NCBI GenBank assembly: GCA_902800185.1
Contig: CADCDK010000005.1
Coordinates: 32,657-96,656, forward strand
From: an uncultured Prevotellaceae bacterium
Lineage (GTDB): Bacteria > Bacteroidota > Bacteroidia > Bacteroidales > Bacteroidaceae
Direction of reading: 5' to 3'
DNA: 64,000 nucleotides
The notes beneath the pieces are model-generated. The model was given only the letters and a program-made list of their open reading frames with translations. It did not search any database and was not told the origin of the DNA. The translations under genes and the position numbers were made by a program. Shown here piece by piece: positions 41,244 through 50,730 of this stretch. The stretch's first letter is position 1. Each line of letters starts with the position of its first letter.

Positions 41244-42485
41244 TTACTGGTTGGGGTTCAGCGTCACGTTATGGAACGGCAACTGCTTGGCCCATGCATC
41301 CAAACCGAAAATGGATGCCTTGCCACCGGATATACTAATCTTTACTTTTCCCGATTTCACTTGCTTACCCTCTTTCTTCTGCACGGTGAACTCGTAGGCA
41401 TTGTTGCCTAAGCTTCGGTTGAAAACCAGAACACAGCCGCCTTCGCTCTCGAAGAACTCGTCAGAGTAGTAGATGCTTCCATTGCCTTGTATCTTGGGCA
41501 GCTCATGATAGAGGTCATTTTTTTTATTTGAAGTGATGAAGAGGGCTATCTCTCCCCATCCGTTCTTACCGATCCATCCGCTCCAGTTGCCATTGAGTGG
41601 GCACTTCTCGGGTTGTGCCGTTGTAGCAGCTGCTGAAGAAGAAGCAGAAGGTGTCCCACCTGCTGAAGGCTCAGCTGTCGTGATCTGGCCGGGGGTGTTG
41701 GTCAGCGTGATAACCGACTGGCTGACGTAGGCCACTTTCTTTTCCTGTACATACACTTTCACCCATCCGTTCCACTCATCATAGACTTTCAGTGTCATGT
41801 CGGGTGTCATCTCGCCGTAGATGTCTGCAGAGGTGCTTCCTTTCTTGCGAAGGTTCACAGACGAATTTCCTTTGCACTTGGCATAGAGCGGCTTCGACAG
41901 GTCAACACCTTCATGAAGGTTGATGAATTGCTTCACATCGCCCAAACCGGGTGTGTACAGCTTGTCGCGCAAAGCTTCGCGTAGGATGGGAAGAAGTTCG
42001 GCCGTGTTGAGGGCAAATGGTGTGGGGTCGTAGGCACTGCCATTGGAATAGCCGCCAGGCAACATGAGTAGGCTGCTCTTCAGGATGATGTTGTTGGCAA
42101 GGGCACCAGTCACCTTTACTATTTTCACTTTCAGGTCCTCACCTTCTTTGTATTTCTTCAGGGACACTTTGCTTTCTTCTCCGTTCTCGGTCTTGATGCT
42201 GAAGAAGAAATTATCGCCACTGCGTCCTGTGTAGTTGAGTACACCTGTCTGAACGGGATCACCCTGTGCATTGATCAGGTTGAAGACACCACAACCCATT
42301 TGGTTGTTGACCTCGCTTTGAGCCTCAAGGTTACGGGTGATAAAGAAACGGGCGCTGTTTACTTCTTCATAGTTAGTCACCCAAAGTCCGATAGGGTATC
42401 CGCCGTCTGATGACTGTGCCATAGCTGGTGTGCAACACAAGGCAAGTGCGGCAACAGTCATTGATTTCAAAAATTTTTTCATCAT
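41244..42485 (-). CDS. Exported SH3-domain protein, function unknown
   Basis: A 413-residue protein with a signal peptide (MMKKFLKSMTVAALALCCTPAMAQ). It has a bacterial SH3 domain at about residues 200-265 (SSVNLRKKGSTSADIYGEM...WVKVYVQEKKVAYV) and a Ser/Thr/Ala linker (about 272-295). The N-terminal region (GLWVTNYEEVNSARFFITRNLE) and C-terminal region (GNWSGWIGKNGWGEIALFITSNKK) resemble each other and may be a duplicated beta-barrel-like domain. SH3b domains often bind cell-wall or surface ligands. It lies between a DPM1-like glycosyltransferase and mfd in one operon. No enzyme motif is seen. Confidence 0.72.
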   Translation of the reverse strand: MMKKFLKSMTVAALALCCTPAMAQSSDGGYPIGLWVTNYEEVNSARFFITRNLEAQSEVNNQMGCGVFNLINAQGDPVQTGVLNYTGRSGDNFFFSIKTENGEESKVSLKKYKEGEDLKVKIVKVTGALANNIILKSSLLMLPGGYSNGSAYDPTPFALNTAELLPILREALRDKLYTPGLGDVKQFINLHEGVDLSKPLYAKCKGNSSVNLRKKGSTSADIYGEMTPDMTLKVYDEWNGWVKVYVQEKKVAYVSQSVITLTNTPGQITTAEPSAGGTPSASSSAAATTAQPEKCPLNGNWSGWIGKNGWGEIALFITSNKKNDLYHELPKIQGNGSIYYSDEFFESEGGCVLVFNRSLGNNAYEFTVQKKEGKQVKSGKVKISISGGKASIFGLDAWAKQLPFHNVTLNPNQ

Positions 42486-42525
42486 TTTTCTTAATATTTG
42501 TGGTTAATAGTATAAAAGGTAATGA

Positions 42526-43296
42526 TCACGCTTCATTGTCCTTTATTTGGGGATATTTCCTCAGCCATCCGTCAAGACGCAGGCGCATGACTCCGAAGAA
42601 AGCCTCGCCGAAGATACCGCCGCTCATCTTGGATGTTCCCTCCCGACGGTTGATGAAGATGACGGGTACCTCCTTGATGCGGAAGCCAATGCGGTATGCG
42701 GTGAACTTCATTTCAATCTGGAAACCATAGCCCTTGAAACGTATCTTGTCGAGCTCAATGGTTTCCAATACCCGACGCTTGTAGCACTTGAATCCGGCGG
42801 TGGTGTCGTGAACCTTGAAGCCTGTCACCAATCGCACATACTTCGAGGCAAAGTAGCTCATCAGGACACGACCGATGGGCCAGTTGACAACATTCACTCC
42901 ACTGACGTAGCGTGAGCCGATGGCTACATCGTAGCCCTCGTCATGACAGGCTGCGTAGAGTCGTGGCAGGTCGTTGGGGTCGTGAGAGAAGTCGGCATCC
43001 ATCTCAAAGATGTAGTCGTACTGATGTTCCAGAGCCCACCTGAAACCTGTGATATACGCCGTTCCAAGTCCGAGCTTGCCGCTACGCTCAATGATAAACA
43101 GACGGTCGGCGAACTCTGTCTCCATCAGATGATGCACAATCTGTGCCGTCCCGTCGGGTGAACCGTCGTCGATGACAAGAATGTGGAAACATTTCTCCAG
43201 CGAGAAGACGGCACGGATGATTTTCTCCATGTTCTCCTTCTCGTTGTAAGTGGGGATAATGACAATTGCGTCACTTGCGTTCATAGTTTCTTTCAT
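42526..43296 (-). CDS. Polyprenol-phosphate mannosyltransferase-like GT2
   Basis: A 256-residue family 2 glycosyltransferase of the dolichol-phosphate mannose synthase type. Motifs: IIPTYNEKENMEKII, VIDDGSPDGTAQIV, FEMDADFSHDPNDLPRL (DAD metal motif), IGSRYVSGVNVVNWP and DTTAGFKCYKR, ending FINRREGTSKM. It should transfer a sugar from a nucleotide sugar to a polyprenyl phosphate at the inner membrane. No C-terminal membrane domain is present, as in the short DPM1 class. It is in one operon with UDP-glucuronate decarboxylase and a lipoprotein. A second ATG at 43284 is also possible. Confidence 0.9.
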   Translation of the reverse strand: MKETMNASDAIVIIPTYNEKENMEKIIRAVFSLEKCFHILVIDDGSPDGTAQIVHHLMETEFADRLFIIERSGKLGLGTAYITGFRWALEHQYDYIFEMDADFSHDPNDLPRLYAACHDEGYDVAIGSRYVSGVNVVNWPIGRVLMSYFASKYVRLVTGFKVHDTTAGFKCYKRRVLETIELDKIRFKGYGFQIEMKFTAYRIGFRIKEVPVIFINRREGTSKMSGGIFGEAFFGVMRLRLDGWLRKYPQIKDNEA

Positions 43297-43324
43297 AAAC
43301 TTTATAGCGTCTGGATTCTCCGTT

Positions 43325-44167
43325 TTACTTGGTCTCCTCCAAGGCTTTCCGTGCCTTTTTGATAGCCATCTCTTTTGCTTTCTTATTGATTTTCGACTCG
43401 CTTGTCAGTCGGTAGTAGCTACGTGTGATTCCTTCGGAACCCAACACCAGGGAGTCGTCTCTCAGATAGACGATGTCGCAGGTGTCGAGTCGCATGTTCG
43501 TCACGCTGACGTTGTTGTCCTTGTCCATCTTGAAGTCGCCGCTGGTCATGACCAGTTTGCCGTTCCAGATGTGCCACTCGGTGTAATACAGTAATTTGGG
43601 ATAGACCACGGGACTTTCATCTTCCAGCGAATTCTTCTCTTGGATATATCCTATGCTCTGCGCCGTCCAATGGCGTTTGAGCGCGAATCCGTATTCACGT
43701 GGTATCATGTAAGTCTCGCGCAGAGAGTCGGTCATCTCTTGCTTCAGGGCTTTCGTCTTCGGGGAGAGGTCGTCATAGTCGCGCAGTTTCGGCATCACGA
43801 CGTAGCACCATGTGCCTTTCAGCTCATCAAGGTTGATAACCAAGTCTGCCACCCCTTTTGTCTCTTGGTTGAGTACCAGTCCGATCCAGTCGCCCACTTT
43901 CGGCTTTCCAAGAACCTTGTGGTTTTTGAAAGCGTCAATGATATTATAGCTCACAGGGTCGCTTCCATCGGAGGGCAATAGCACAATGACAGAGTCTGTA
44001 CATCCCTCGCAGGCTAATCCGTAGATGGTGCTGTCGCCTTCCAACAGCAGTTCCTTGTTGGTCTTCCCCTCCGTGGGAGCAGTCATGGAGACTTGTTCCT
44101 TCTTTCCGCAGGCCACGATGATGATAGCGGCAAACAACGGAAGCAACATCCTAAGTCTTTCTCTCAT
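43325..44167 (-). CDS. Lipoprotein of unknown function
   Basis: A 280-residue lipoprotein (MRERLRMLLPLFAAIIIVAC, lipobox IVAC) not assigned to a named family. Early in the mature part it has a CEGCTDSVIVLLPSDGSD segment with a CxxC pair, an OB-like or beta-barrel-like core (KVGDWIGLVLNQETKGVADLVINLDELKGTWCYVV), and a central lipocalin-like YYTEWHIWNGKLVMTSGDF. The C-terminus is basic and helical. The start at 44167 is chosen for the signal peptide; the upstream ATG at 44200 would reach into uxs. It is in the uxs operon, 34 bases after that gene. Confidence 0.68.
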   Translation of the reverse strand: MRERLRMLLPLFAAIIIVACGKKEQVSMTAPTEGKTNKELLLEGDSTIYGLACEGCTDSVIVLLPSDGSDPVSYNIIDAFKNHKVLGKPKVGDWIGLVLNQETKGVADLVINLDELKGTWCYVVMPKLRDYDDLSPKTKALKQEMTDSLRETYMIPREYGFALKRHWTAQSIGYIQEKNSLEDESPVVYPKLLYYTEWHIWNGKLVMTSGDFKMDKDNNVSVTNMRLDTCDIVYLRDDSLVLGSEGITRSYYRLTSESKINKKAKEMAIKKARKALEETK

Positions 44168-44201
44168 CTTTTCTTTTGCCAATCTGTTTGGTGTCAGCAA
44201 G

Positions 44202-45140
44202 TTACAGTTCGAGCTTCTTACGGAAGTAGTCGATGATATGGTCGAGTCCTTCGTCCAGCTTTACCTTGGGTTCCCAGCCCAGTTTCTCCTTGGCGAGCGT
44301 GATGTCAGGACGTCGCATCTTCGGGTCGTCGCTGGGCAGCGGGCGGAAGACAATCTTGCTCTTGCCACCTACCTTGGCGATGACCTTCTCTGCCAGCTCC
44401 AGCATGGTGAACTCCCCAGGGTTACCTAAGTTGATGGGGCCCGTGAACGAGTCATCGGTTGCCATCACGCGCAGCATACCCTCAATCAGGTCGCTGACAT
44501 ACTGGAACGAGCGGGTCTGTGTGCCGTCGCCATAGATGGTGATGTCCTCGCCGCGCAGAGCCTGTACCACGAAGTTCGACACCACTCGGCCGTCGCTGAT
44601 AGCCATGCGGGGACCGTAGGTGTTGAAGATTCGGATAACCTTCGAGCGCACGCCGTGAAGACGGTGGTAGTCGAAGAAGAGAGTCTCGGCACAACGCTTG
44701 CCCTCGTCGTAGCAGGAACGCTCACCGATGGGGTTGACATTGCCCCAGTAACTCTCGGGCTGCGGGTGAACATTGGGGTCTCCATAAACCTCACTGGTTG
44801 AGGCTTGAAGAATCTTGCAGTGTGTGCGGCGGGCCAGTCCCAGCATGTAGTATGCACCGAAGACAGAGGTCTTGGTTGTCTGTATCGGGTCGTGCTGATA
44901 ATAGATGGGCGATGCTGGACATGCCAGATTGAAAATCTCGTCCACTTCGGCCCAATAGGGATTGATGACATCGTGGCGCACCAATTCGAAGTTGGGTTTG
45001 CCAAGCAGATGCCACACGTTCTCCTTAGAACCCGAATAGAAATTGTCCAAACAGATGACATCATGCCCGTCGTTGACGAGGCGCTCGCACAGATGCGAGC
45101 CAATAAATCCGGCTCCGCCGGTCACAAGTACACGTTTCAT
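44202..45140 (-). CDS. uxs: UDP-glucuronate decarboxylase (UDP-xylose synthase)
   Basis: A 312-residue short-chain dehydrogenase-type enzyme that turns UDP-glucuronate into UDP-xylose. NAD motif [16 protein letters not shown] at residues 5-20, [23 protein letters not shown], the catalytic STSEVYGDP and [11 protein letters not shown] (YxxxK), and NTYGPRM. The CPASPIYYQ segment and the length separate it from GalE and RmlB. It is the first gene of a minus-strand operon with a lipoprotein, a polyprenol glycosyltransferase and an SH3 protein, so it may supply pentose for envelope glycans. Confidence 0.92.
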   Translation of the reverse strand: MKRVLVTGGAGFIGSHLCERLVNDGHDVICLDNFYSGSKENVWHLLGKPNFELVRHDVINPYWAEVDEIFNLACPASPIYYQHDPIQTTKTSVFGAYYMLGLARRTHCKILQASTSEVYGDPNVHPQPESYWGNVNPIGERSCYDEGKRCAETLFFDYHRLHGVRSKVIRIFNTYGPRMAISDGRVVSNFVVQALRGEDITIYGDGTQTRSFQYVSDLIEGMLRVMATDDSFTGPINLGNPGEFTMLELAEKVIAKVGGKSKIVFRPLPSDDPKMRRPDITLAKEKLGWEPKVKLDEGLDHIIDYFRKKLEL

Positions 45141-45166
45141 ATTGCGTTATTGGTTTATTCACGAGG

Positions 45167-45174
45167 CAAAGGTA
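45167..45174 (-). promoter_or_regulatory. TAnnTTTG -7 box of the uxs operon
   Basis: Minus-strand TACCTTTG lies 26 bases before the uxs ATG. Confidence 0.65.
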
Positions 45175-45217
45175 CGATTTTTTTTTATTGTTTATGCCAT
45201 AATTGGATTTTTTTATC

Positions 45218-45225
45218 TAATTTTG
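45218..45225 (+). promoter_or_regulatory. TAnnTTTG -7 box for the carboxyltransferase gene
   Basis: TAATTTTG, 67 bases before the ATG at 45293. Confidence 0.6.
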
Positions 45226-45292
45226 CACACTGAAAAGCTGATGTGTAATCACCAGCAAGCTAATATTGGCATAAAACGTAATAGATATTTGA

Positions 45293-47065
45293 ATGAAAAA
45301 GAAAATCCAGTTTAGTCTCGTCTATCGTGACATGTGGCAGAGCTCCGGTAAGTTCCAGCCACGTAAGGACCAGTTGGAGCGTATCGCTCCGGTGATTATT
45401 GAGATGGGCTGCTTTGCCCGTGTCGAGACCAATGGTGGTGCCTTCGAGCAGGTAAATCTGCTGGCGGGCGAGAACCCCAATAAGGCCGTGCGTGCCTTCT
45501 GCCGTCCCTTCAACGAGGTGGGCATCAAGACCCACATGCTCGACCGTGGTCTGAACGCCCTTCGCATGTATCCTGTGCCCGACGATGTTCGTGCACTCAT
45601 GTATAAAGTGAAGCACGCTCAGGGCGTTGACATCCCCCGTATCTTCGACGGACTGAACGACACCCGCAACATCATCCCCTCCATTCGTTGGGCGAAGGAG
45701 GCTGGCATGACACCGCAGGCTACCCTCTGTATCACCACCAGTCCCGTGCATACACTTGACTACTACATGGGCATTGCCGACGAGGTGATTGCTGCTGGTG
45801 CTGAGGAAATCTGTCTGAAGGACATGGCGGGCATCGGACAGCCTGCTTTCTTGGGCAAGCTTACCAAGATGATCAAGACCAAGTATCCCGATATCATCTT
45901 ACAGTATCACGGACATTCCGGCCCCGGAATGAGCATGGCCTCCATTCTCGAGGTCTGCGAAAACGGTGCCGACATCATCGATACCGCCATCGAACCGCTC
46001 TCCTGGGGTAAGGTGCATCCTGATGTCATCAGTGTCCAGTCGATGCTGAAAAATGAGGGTTTCGATGTACCCGACATCAACATGAAGGCCTACATGAAAG
46101 CCCGCTCCCTTACTCAGGAGTTCATCGACGAGTGGCTGGGTTACTTCATCAACCCCGGCAACAAGCACATGTCGAGCCTCCTGCTCGGTTGTGGACTGCC
46201 CGGCGGCATGATGGGCTCAATGATGGCAGACCTCGGTGGTATCATGGGAACCATCAACAACCTGCGCCGTAAGAAGGGCGAAGGCGAGCTCACGACGGAT
46301 GACATGCTCGTGAGCCTCTTCAACGAGGTAGAGTATGTATGGCCGCGTGTAGGTTATCCTCCACTGGTCACTCCGTTCTCACAGTATGTGAAGAACATTG
46401 CCCTGATGAACCTGCTCACCATGGAGCAGGGCAAGGGACGCTTCGTGATGATGGACGATGCTATGTGGGGCATGATACTCGGAAAGAGTGGTAAAGTGCC
46501 CGGCGAGTTGGCTCCCGAAATCATTGAACTGGCCAAGAAGCAGGGACGTGAGTTCGTTACAGACGATCCCCGTACCTTCTATCCCAATGCCCTCGACGAC
46601 TTCCGCAAGGAGATGGACGAGAACGGTTGGGAGTACGGACAGGATGACGAGGAACTCTGGGAACTGGCTATGCACCCCGAGCAGTATCGCAACTACAAGA
46701 GCGGACAGGCCAAGAAGAACTTCCTTGCCGACTTGCAGAAAGCCAAGGATGCCGCTCTCGGCACGCAGCTCTCGCCCGAGGAGCTCAGCGCCTTCAAGCA
46801 TGCCAAGGCCGACGCTATCGTGGCACCTGTCAAGGGACAGGTGTTCTGGGAGTTTGGCGGTGACGGCGAGGCTGTTGCCACTATAGAGCCTTATATCGGC
46901 AAGGAATATGCCGAGGGTGACGTGTTCTGCTATATTCAGGCACCGTGGGGTGAGTTCGTCACCATTCCCGCCGCACTGGGTGGCAAACTCGTGGAGGTTG
47001 CTGCCAAGCAGGGCTCGAAAGTCAACAAGGGCGATGTCCTTGCTTATATCGAGAGAAAGCAGTAA
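45293..47065 (+). CDS. oadA: Oxaloacetate decarboxylase/pyruvate carboxylase-type carboxyltransferase
   Basis: A 590-residue carboxyltransferase subunit. The TIM-barrel part begins YRDMWQSSGKFQPRKDQ, with the catalytic Lys in ICLKDMAGIGQP and the metal-binding His pair in LQYHGHSGPG; the conserved PLCB-OADA region follows up to about residue 460. The last 80 residues have the shape of a biotinyl domain (IVAPVKGQVFWEF...GSKVNKGDVLAYIERKQ), but the EAMKM motif is replaced by YIQAPWGEFVT, so there is no lysine to biotinylate. It may therefore work with a separate biotin carrier. No decarboxylase beta subunit or biotin carrier gene is next to it. Confidence 0.88.
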   Translation: MKKKIQFSLVYRDMWQSSGKFQPRKDQLERIAPVIIEMGCFARVETNGGAFEQVNLLAGENPNKAVRAFCRPFNEVGIKTHMLDRGLNALRMYPVPDDVRALMYKVKHAQGVDIPRIFDGLNDTRNIIPSIRWAKEAGMTPQATLCITTSPVHTLDYYMGIADEVIAAGAEEICLKDMAGIGQPAFLGKLTKMIKTKYPDIILQYHGHSGPGMSMASILEVCENGADIIDTAIEPLSWGKVHPDVISVQSMLKNEGFDVPDINMKAYMKARSLTQEFIDEWLGYFINPGNKHMSSLLLGCGLPGGMMGSMMADLGGIMGTINNLRRKKGEGELTTDDMLVSLFNEVEYVWPRVGYPPLVTPFSQYVKNIALMNLLTMEQGKGRFVMMDDAMWGMILGKSGKVPGELAPEIIELAKKQGREFVTDDPRTFYPNALDDFRKEMDENGWEYGQDDEELWELAMHPEQYRNYKSGQAKKNFLADLQKAKDAALGTQLSPEELSAFKHAKADAIVAPVKGQVFWEFGGDGEAVATIEPYIGKEYAEGDVFCYIQAPWGEFVTIPAALGGKLVEVAAKQGSKVNKGDVLAYIERKQ

Positions 47066-47078
47066 TTCGTGAATCACG

Positions 47079-47150
47079 CACAATCCTCCCTAAGGGGAGG
47101 TTGTGTGGCTTTAAATTTTCTCCGAATCGCTTGGCGGTTCGGATTTTTTG
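47079..47150 (+). terminator. Two hairpins after oadA, the second a terminator
   Basis: CCTCCC/GGGAGG with flanking CACAA/TTGTG (47079-47105) is a REP-like palindrome. CCGAATCGC (47122-47130) pairs with GCGGTTCGG (47134-47142), followed by ATTTTTT, a standard terminator. Confidence 0.75.
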
Positions 47151-47153
47151 TTT

Positions 47154-47161
47154 TATCTTTG
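47154..47161 (+). promoter_or_regulatory. TAnnTTTG -7 box for pepT
   Basis: TATCTTTG starts five bases after the oadA terminator T-run and 42 bases before the pepT ATG. Confidence 0.65.
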
Positions 47162-47203
47162 TCCGTTAAAACAGAGAAAAAACTTAAAACATTATAACGT
47201 AAC

Positions 47204-48427
47204 ATGGATATTACCCAACGGTTTTTAAACTACACCCAATTTGACACCCAGTCGAGCGAGGAATCGACGACAGTTCCCAGTACAGACAAACAGCTTGTAT
47301 TTGCCAAATATCTCAAGGAAGAGCTCGAGCATGAGGGCCTGAGCGATGTCGAGATGGACGACATGGGCTACATCTACGCCACACTGAAAGCCAACACCAA
47401 GAAGAAAACGCCGACCATCGGTTTTATCTCGCACTACGACACGAGTCCCGACTGCAGTGGTGCCAACATCAAACCACGTATTGTCAGGAACTACGACGGC
47501 GGTGACATCGTGCTTTCGGAGGGCATTGTCTCCTCACCGGCGAAGTTCCCCGAGCTGAAAGCCCACGTGGGCGAAGACCTCATTGTCACCGATGGCACGA
47601 CACTGCTTGGTGCCGATGACAAGGCGGGCATTGCTGAGATTGTGCAGGCCATGTGCTGGCTGCGCGACCACGACGAGGTGAAGCACGGCGACATCCGGGT
47701 GGCCTTCAATCCCGACGAGGAGATTGGCATGGGCGCACACCACTTCGATGTGGAACGCTTTGGCTGTGACTGGGCCTACACCATGGATGGTGGTGACCTG
47801 GGCGACTTGGAGTTTGAGAATTTCAATGCCGCATCTGCCAAGATACATATCAAGGGCGTCAGTGTGCATCCTGGTTATGCCAAGGGCAAGATGGTGAATG
47901 CCAACCGATTGGCTGCGGAGTTCGTGGCGATGATGCCTGCCGATGAAACACCCGAGGAGACCGAGGGTTACGAAGGGTTCTATCACCTGTTAGGCATGCA
48001 GTCGGGTATTGAGCAGGCAACGCTCTCCTATATCATTCGCGACCACGACCGCGACCGCTTCGAAGACCGTAAGCACTTCGTGGAGAAGTGTGTTGAGCAG
48101 ATGAACGAGAAGTACGGTGATGGCATGGTGAAGGCGGAGATCAAGGACCAGTACTACAACATGAAGGAGAAGATCGACCCCAACATGCATGTCATCGACA
48201 TTGTGCTGACGGCAATGCAGGAGAGTGGTGTGACACCGCGCGTGGAACCCATCCGTGGCGGTACCGACGGCGCACAGCTCTCGTTCAAGGGACTGCCCTG
48301 TCCCAATATCTTTGCCGGTGGCGTGAACTTCCATGGCCCTTATGAGTTCATCTCGATACAGGTGATGGAGAAGGCTGTGAATGTTATTACCAAGATTTGC
48401 GAGATCACGGCTGAATACAACGACTAA
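47204..48427 (+). CDS. pepT: Peptidase T, tripeptide aminopeptidase
   Basis: A 407-residue M20B metallopeptidase that removes the N-terminal residue of tripeptides in the cytosol. Motifs: [14 protein letters not shown] (zinc His/Asp), [30 protein letters not shown] (catalytic Glu), [18 protein letters not shown], the [14 protein letters not shown] lid, and [13 protein letters not shown] near the end. Length is typical. The next gene starts two bases after its stop codon. Confidence 0.95.
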   Translation: MDITQRFLNYTQFDTQSSEESTTVPSTDKQLVFAKYLKEELEHEGLSDVEMDDMGYIYATLKANTKKKTPTIGFISHYDTSPDCSGANIKPRIVRNYDGGDIVLSEGIVSSPAKFPELKAHVGEDLIVTDGTTLLGADDKAGIAEIVQAMCWLRDHDEVKHGDIRVAFNPDEEIGMGAHHFDVERFGCDWAYTMDGGDLGDLEFENFNAASAKIHIKGVSVHPGYAKGKMVNANRLAAEFVAMMPADETPEETEGYEGFYHLLGMQSGIEQATLSYIIRDHDRDRFEDRKHFVEKCVEQMNEKYGDGMVKAEIKDQYYNMKEKIDPNMHVIDIVLTAMQESGVTPRVEPIRGGTDGAQLSFKGLPCPNIFAGGVNFHGPYEFISIQVMEKAVNVITKICEITAEYND

Positions 48428-48429
48428 CT

Positions 48430-50691
48430 ATGGAAATCCCGCCCCTGATACAAGACCTTGCCCTCATTCTGGTTGTTGCCGGAGTGGTGACATTGCTGTT
48501 TAAGAAACTGCGACAGCCGTTGGTGCTGGGCTATATCATGGCAGGATTCCTCGTGTCGCCACACATGCCTTACACTCCCTCTGTAGTGGACATTGCTGAT
48601 GTTCACATGTGGGGTGACATTGGTGTGGTGTTCCTTCTCTTTGCGTTGGGTCTGGATTTCTCGTTCAAGAAGATTTTGAAGATGGGCATGGCTCCCGTCA
48701 TCGCTGCCAGCTTTATTGTTTTTTCGATGATGTTGCTGGGTGTCTGTGTGGGAAAGGCCTTTGGCTGGTCGCAGATGAACAGCATCTTCTTGGGTGGCAT
48801 GCTCGCTATGTCGAGCACCACCATCATCTATAAAGCCTTTGATGACATGGGGCTACGCCAGCAGCATTTTGCCTCACTGGTGATGAGTGTACTCATCCTC
48901 GAAGATGTACTGGCGATTGTGATGATGGTTATGCTATCGACCATTGCCGGCGGGCAGAGTCCCAATGGTAGCGAGATGCTCTATAGCGTGTTGAGGTTAG
49001 GTTTCATCCTCATCCTGTGGTTTGTGGTGGGTATTTTCCTGATTCCCCTTTTCCTGCGTGGCACCCGTCGGCTCATGACCGACGAGACCCTTGTTGTCGT
49101 TGCTTTAGGACTATGTTTCCTCATGGCAGTCGTTGCCACACAAGCAGGCTTCAGCTCCGCCTTTGGAGCGTTTGTCATGGGTAGCATACTGGCAGAAACC
49201 ATCGAAGCTGATAAGATTATCCGGTTGGTTGAACCCGTGAAGAACCTCTTCGGTGCTGTATTCTTCGTGTCGGTAGGTATGTTGGTGGATCCGGAAATCC
49301 TTGCTTCGCAGTGGGTGCCCATTGTGGTGCTTACGCTGACCATCATTCTCGGACAGGCTGTGTTTGGCTCCACGGGTTATATGCTGAGCGGACAGCCTCT
49401 GAAGACAGCTATGCGTTGTGGTTTTTCGATGGCGCAGATTGGTGAGTTTGCCTTTATCATCGCCTCGCTCGGTTTGTCTTTGGGTGTGATAGGCGACTTC
49501 CTCTATCCCGTGGTCGTGGCAGTGAGTGTCATTACGACATTCCTGACACCTTATATGATTAGGGCTGCCCTTCCTGCCTACGGACAGTTGGAACGGCGTC
49601 TGCCCCAACGGTGGATTCATCGCCTGAACCTTCTGGGTGACGTTTCTCATACCACCTCTTCAGAGAAGAATCATTGGAATGCGCTTTTGCGTCAGATGAT
49701 CATCAACACGGTGATCTATTCCATTCTATCGACGGCTACCATTGCGTTGATGTTCACGTTCTTCCTGCCCTTTGCGCGGAAGGTGCTACCCGGATGGGAT
49801 TTGCACTGGTGGGCGAATGCCATCACAGGCATACTTACCGTATTGATGATTGCCCCTTTTTTGCGGGCAATGATTGTCAAAAAGAACCATTCAGTAGAGT
49901 TCAAGGCACTGTGGAATGAGAATCGCCTGAACAGGGCTCCGCTCATCTTCACCATATTGGTACGTATCATCATTGCAGCCGCATTCCTCTTTTATATTTG
50001 CAACTACCTGTCGCGCTTTGCCAATGCGCTGATCATTACATTTGCATTGGTGGCGGTCATCTTGATGATCTACTCGCGTCGGTTGAAGCATCGGAGCATC
50101 AAGCTCGAAAGACTTTTCGTGCAGAATCTCCGCTCGCGTGACATTGAGGCGCAGGTGCATGGCAAGAAAAAACCACTCTTCGAAGGACATCTGCTCGACC
50201 GTGATATCCATATCTCCGAGTTCAATGTACCCGAAGACTCGGCATGGGCAGGCAAGCGGCTCAGCCAGCTGCGCATAGGGTCACGCTTCGGCGTGCATGT
50301 GAGCAGCATCCTGCGTGGTATGCAACGGATCAACATCCCAGGCGGACAGACGGTGATCTTCCCTGGGGACCGTATTCAAGCCATTGGTAACGATGACCAG
50401 CTACATGCCTTCGGACAGGCTCTGAAGAACGAACTTGTACCCGAGGATGCCGAGATTGAGAAGCGTGAGATGCATTTGCGCAAGCTGATACTCGATAGCC
50501 AGAGTCCCTTCATTGGCAAGACACTGCGTGAGAGTGGCATTCGCGACCAGTTCAACTGCATGGTGGTAGGACTGGAGGAAGGACAGCAAGACCTGACCAT
50601 CCTTGACCCCGCCCATCTCTTCGAGGAGGGAGACATCATCTGGGTGGTCGGAGAAGCTGAAGACCTGCGTACGCTGGGAGTAAGAAACTAA
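48430..50691 (+). CDS. Kef-type monovalent cation:proton antiporter with two TrkA-C domains
   Basis: A 753-residue CPA2 transporter. About 12 membrane segments cover residues 6-390 (KKLRQPLVLGYIMAGFLVSP, FALGLDFSFKKI, MSSTTIIYKAFDDMGLR, SVLILEDVLAIVMM), with more hydrophobic segments near 420-550. The cytosolic end has two TrkA-C (RCK-C) domains, about 590-675 (ISEFNVPEDSAWAGKRLSQLRI) and 680-753 (LRESGIRDQFNCMVVGLEE). There is no TrkA-N nucleotide-binding domain, so control may be through other ligands. It is probably co-transcribed with pepT. Confidence 0.88.
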   Translation: MEIPPLIQDLALILVVAGVVTLLFKKLRQPLVLGYIMAGFLVSPHMPYTPSVVDIADVHMWGDIGVVFLLFALGLDFSFKKILKMGMAPVIAASFIVFSMMLLGVCVGKAFGWSQMNSIFLGGMLAMSSTTIIYKAFDDMGLRQQHFASLVMSVLILEDVLAIVMMVMLSTIAGGQSPNGSEMLYSVLRLGFILILWFVVGIFLIPLFLRGTRRLMTDETLVVVALGLCFLMAVVATQAGFSSAFGAFVMGSILAETIEADKIIRLVEPVKNLFGAVFFVSVGMLVDPEILASQWVPIVVLTLTIILGQAVFGSTGYMLSGQPLKTAMRCGFSMAQIGEFAFIIASLGLSLGVIGDFLYPVVVAVSVITTFLTPYMIRAALPAYGQLERRLPQRWIHRLNLLGDVSHTTSSEKNHWNALLRQMIINTVIYSILSTATIALMFTFFLPFARKVLPGWDLHWWANAITGILTVLMIAPFLRAMIVKKNHSVEFKALWNENRLNRAPLIFTILVRIIIAAAFLFYICNYLSRFANALIITFALVAVILMIYSRRLKHRSIKLERLFVQNLRSRDIEAQVHGKKKPLFEGHLLDRDIHISEFNVPEDSAWAGKRLSQLRIGSRFGVHVSSILRGMQRINIPGGQTVIFPGDRIQAIGNDDQLHAFGQALKNELVPEDAEIEKREMHLRKLILDSQSPFIGKTLRESGIRDQFNCMVVGLEEGQQDLTILDPAHLFEEGDIIWVVGEAEDLRTLGVRN

Positions 50692-50730
50692 AAACACCAA
50701 ATATCAACTATCAACCGTTAATCATATCAT

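Noticed and set aside
45293-47065. Biotin attachment site in the carboxyltransferase
   Set aside because: No AMKM-type motif is present anywhere in the C-terminal domain.
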